Of a stretch of 64,000 nt of DNA, positions 62,719 to 64,000 are shown piece after piece. This DNA comes from Zerene cesonia (Eukaryota > Arthropoda > Insecta > Lepidoptera > Pieridae), in assembly GCF_012273895.1 (NCBI RefSeq), contig NC_052107.1, positions 930,001 through 994,000 of the forward strand, in the 5' to 3' direction. The translations under genes and the position numbers were made by a program. The notes beneath the pieces are model-generated. The model did no database searches, was not told where the DNA came from, and saw only the letters and a list, made by a program, of their open reading frames with translations. Each line of letters starts with the position of its first letter. The first letter of the stretch is position 1.

Positions 62719-62807
62719 ATGGATGCTCTAAGGCTCTTGGCTCTCCTCAATTTGGCAATAATTGTTGTACTTGGCCTGAACCCGAACGACCCCCATGTTT
62801 GTTCGAT
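62719..62807 (+). CDS. First coding exon of an EMI-domain (Draper/NimA-like) receptor, partial
   Basis: ATG opens 29 codons: a signal peptide MDALRLLALLNLAIIVVLGL, then NPNDPHVCS, then the donor GAT|GTAAGT in phase 2. Draper, NimA and MEGF10-type receptors begin their mature part with a short D-P/G-x-V-C motif that opens an EMI domain, and this fits by eye. The rest of the gene lies beyond the window, so the assignment rests on about nine residues. Its position 9 kb beyond a NimB-like gene on the same strand supports it. The leader carries a 13-codon upstream frame at 62651-62692. Confidence 0.55.
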
Positions 62808-63657
62808 GTAAGTGCTTTTTTAACCGACTCTAATAAAGGAGGAGGTCCCAATTCGACTGTATTTTTTTGGTGTTCGTTACCTCATAACGTTTGGTGAACT
62901 CTAATATAGGTCTAAAACAGATTTTGTGTGATTCTTTTGTATGAAGTCTGGTGCTTCGCTTCACTCGTCTTGTATTTGTTAACTTTATTTTATTTTTTAT
63001 TGAAGATGGCTCTTACAAAGAAGCAGGTACCACCTGATGGTAAGTGGTCACCATCGCCCACAAACACTTGTAACACTATAGGCATAAATCAAAAAAAGAA
63101 GACACAAATACGTTCTTTCCTTGAAAGTTAATTCATTATTAAGTTGATCTTGGTTAATTTAAAAAGATATAATTGTTTGCAATATTTGATTAAACTTGTG
63201 TATCTTCCATGCGAGAATGGATCTTTTGGGATAAGATAGCCTGCATAAGACTGCCAAGTTTCAATATCGGTTTAGCAATTTATGTGGTTAAGTGAAACAT
63301 GCAAAATGCCTGTTTTCTGTACTAGCATATCGTTATCAAACATAATTAGCAATGTGTGTAGGTTCGCTTATGACGCAAGTTCAAGGTCATTGGTAGAAAT
63401 TGTTTGATTTGTTTATTTATTTATCAATTTATTATTTATCGTTGCAGTTGTGTTCTTATTTTTATACAAGTTTTTTAAATAATTTGATATTTCGGGATTT
63501 TTTTTATTTTAAGCTATAATTTATCACTGTGTCAAATTTTATCCAGAACCGATGAGCCAATTCTGTGTTAAAGAGTACTTAACAACCATCATTCCTAATA
63601 TCGTACTATGCGTATTAAACTATTTTAGTCCTTAACTTTTTATCAAAATAATAAAAG

Positions 63658-63728
63658 AAGCGGTCCGTTTCTGAGATTAGTGCGTTCAAACAAACAAACT
63701 CTTTAGGTTTATAATATTAGTATAGATT
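63658..63728 (-). mobile_element. Helitron-like H2 fragment
   Basis: Only the half with GAGATTAGTGCGTTCAAAC through TATAATATTAGTATAGATT remains. Confidence 0.45.
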
Positions 63729-63833
63729 GATAGGATTCAAACTCTTGGAGTACCGGGTTCAAATATGTTGTTATTTGTTATCTGATTTTAATTGTGCCAT
63801 AGAGTATATTATAATTTCTATATGGCGATGTGT

Positions 63834-64000
63834 CATCATCTTCATCAGCCAATACATGTTCCCACTGCTGGGACACAGGCCTCCTATGAGGGTTCAGGCC
63901 ATAATCCACCACGCTGGCCAAGTGCGGGTTGGCAGATGTCGCATGTCGTCCAACTTTTGATTCTTGGACATGCCGGTTTCCTCACGATGTTTTCCTTCAC
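63834..64000 (-). repeat. tRNA-derived SINE copy, cut by window end
   Basis: Near-identical to the plus-strand reading of 31492-31650 (CACTGCTGGGACACAGGCC...); it continues past the window. Confidence 0.8.

Larger units (their letters stand above)
62808..64000. other. Intron of the EMI-type gene (start), with repeats
   Basis: No second exon was found before the window ends. It contains a SINE-like scrap (about 63008-63060), half a Helitron-like copy (63658-63728) and the 3' part of a tRNA-derived SINE (63834 to the end). Confidence 0.5.

Overview
The window looks like lepidopteran (butterfly or moth) nuclear DNA. It is AT-rich and intron-rich, splice sites follow GT-AG, and it is full of short lepidopteran-type repeats: Helitron-like fragments ending in CTAGT, a tRNA-derived SINE, a poly-A tailed SINE-like family, and hairpin MITEs. 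There are two runs of N: 1-697, and exactly 1000 bases at 48752-49751. No bacterial-type feature, CRISPR array, rRNA or intact tRNA was seen. All gene models below were built by hand from splice signals and reading-frame continuity; no database search was possible.

Four protein-coding genes are supported, all encoding secreted or membrane proteins. (1) On the minus strand, about 40.2 kb down to 5.1 kb, is a type I single-pass membrane protein with a signal peptide, two six-cysteine EB/EGF-like modules, one transmembrane helix, and a Ser/Arg-rich tail with a charged helix. It has 355 or 386 residues depending on the exon 6 donor. It has an upstream 5'UTR exon and introns of about 9.4 and 19.8 kb. 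(2) On the minus strand, 44234-42178, is a compact four-exon gene for a 143-residue mini-receptor: signal peptide, a short fibronectin-III-like ectodomain with two cysteines, a glycine-zipper transmembrane segment and a 27-residue tail. I do not recognise it; it is the most novel item here. (3) On the plus strand, 50604-53960, is a three-exon Nimrod-type (NimB-like) secreted protein with the CCxGW motif and cysteine-rich NIM repeats. (4) On the plus strand at 62719-62807 is the first coding exon (signal peptide plus NPNDPHVCS) of a gene that leaves the window. It resembles the start of EMI-domain receptors such as Draper/NimA.

Layout: 698-5097 is 3' flank of gene 1. 5098-10579 holds its last six coding exons. 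10580-30331 and 30509-39957 are its two long introns, full of repeats. 40.2-42.2 kb is its promoter and a repeat-bearing gap. 42.2-44.2 kb is the mini-receptor. 44.2-50.6 kb is repeat-rich and contains the N gap. 50.6-54.0 kb is the Nimrod-like gene. 54.0-62.7 kb is repeats, including a nested inverted-repeat element. 62.7-64.0 kb is the EMI-type first exon and more repeats.

Together the plus-strand genes suggest part of a Nimrod-type cell-surface/phagocytosis cluster (inference from family knowledge), with two uncharacterised membrane proteins transcribed away from it on the other strand.
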